From positions 1 through 43,518 of the forward strand of contig JAKSQJ010000006.1 in NCBI GenBank assembly GCA_024404195.1: a stretch of 43,518 bases of DNA, read 5' to 3'. Each line of letters starts with the position of its first letter. Position 1 is the first letter of the stretch. Position numbers and translations under genes: made by a program. This document shows, in pieces, positions 43,370-43,518 of the stretch. Under the pieces are notes generated by a model. That model saw only the letters and a list, made by a program, of their open reading frames with translations. It ran no database searches and was not told where the DNA came from. Source of the DNA: Clostridia bacterium (GTDB lineage: Bacteria; Bacillota; Clostridia; Oscillospirales; Acutalibacteraceae).

Positions 43370-43398
43370 ATTATACTACAAACATTTTAGGTTTTCAA
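43370..43398 (-). promoter_or_regulatory. SigA promoter of the nusB operon
   Basis: Minus-strand TTGAAA (43393-43398), 17 bases, TATAAT (43370-43375), about 40 bases before the nusB ATG. Just upstream lies ATGCAT-AATTTT-ATGAAT (43405-43422), resembling the second argC operator repeat. Confidence 0.8.
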
Positions 43399-43422
43399 GA
43401 AAATATGCATAATTTTATGAAT

Positions 43423-43518
43423 ATTTTTGAAAATATGCGAAAAAACCGACGGAAAGGGCACTCTTGCACCTGAAAACAGCGGATTTTTGATGAAGAACAA
43501 TGAACAAAATTGCCGGCA
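43423..43518. other. Right edge of the window without a recognisable gene
   Basis: About 95 bases upstream of the nusB promoter. Short open frames on the minus strand reach the edge, but none gives a credible protein sequence. I see nothing I can name in it. Confidence 0.4.

Noticed and set aside
43423..43518. C-terminus of another minus-strand gene entering from the right edge
   Set aside because: Three frames were read by hand; none shows a plausible protein, so it is left as unassigned intergenic sequence.

Overview
The window is 43.5 kb of a low-to-moderate GC, endospore-forming Firmicute of the class Clostridia, most like an uncultured Oscillospiraceae/Ruminococcaceae relative. The evidence is a complete spoIIIAA-AH sporulation operon, RNase Y, a T-box leader, a TPP riboswitch, an AhrC-type ArgR, a ferredoxin-dependent 2-oxoacid oxidoreductase, and the conserved nusB-xseAB-ispA-dxs-tlyA-argR-recN cluster. 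The window is densely coding. I see no prophage, transposase, CRISPR array, rRNA or tRNA.

Layout. 1-666: the end of a metallophosphoesterase. 734-5732 (minus): spoIIIAA to spoIIIAH followed by an Asp23/YqhY-like gene. 5733-6242: a gene-free stretch of mosaic palindromic repeats, then a strong promoter with ArgR-type operator sequences. 6243-11422 (plus): argC-argJ-argB-argD-argF, the acetyl-cycle route from glutamate to citrulline. 11421-11535: a palindromic intergenic element that probably terminates transcription on both strands. 11536-12298 (minus): a TPP riboswitch with terminator and the thiamine transporter ThiT. 12306-14909 (minus): a large YfhO-type membrane protein sharing a symmetric divergent promoter with a YfbR-like HD nucleotidase. 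15624-17339 (minus): rny with a structured leader. 17497-19374 (plus): a XerC/D recombinase and a DegV protein. 19519-20900 (minus): a beta-lactamase-fold lipoprotein with Cys at the nucleophile position, and a TIGR04076-like protein. 21023-25971 (plus): yifB, pduL, hemW, a histidine phosphatase, ung, an AbrB-zinc protein and a 43-residue lipoprotein.

25998-32038 (plus) is the most interesting locus. A T-box leader whose specifier reads UAC (Tyr) precedes an acyl/aryl-CoA ligase, iorA, iorB, paaK and a double-ACT protein. T-boxes switch genes on when the cognate tRNA is uncharged. Tyrosine-starvation control therefore suggests that these enzymes run in the assimilatory direction: arylacetate to aryl-acetyl-CoA to arylpyruvate to aromatic amino acid.

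32088-43375 (minus) reads as one long operon: nusB-xseA-xseB-ispA-dxs-tlyA-nadK-argR-recN-tyrS-hypothetical-ttcA-like-CDP-alcohol phosphatidyltransferase. It encodes the ArgR that probably controls the arg operon at the other side of the window. In Bacillus subtilis the spoIIIA, yqhY and nusB blocks are close neighbours. Here they are about 37 kb apart on the same strand, with the arg, ior and housekeeping genes in between.
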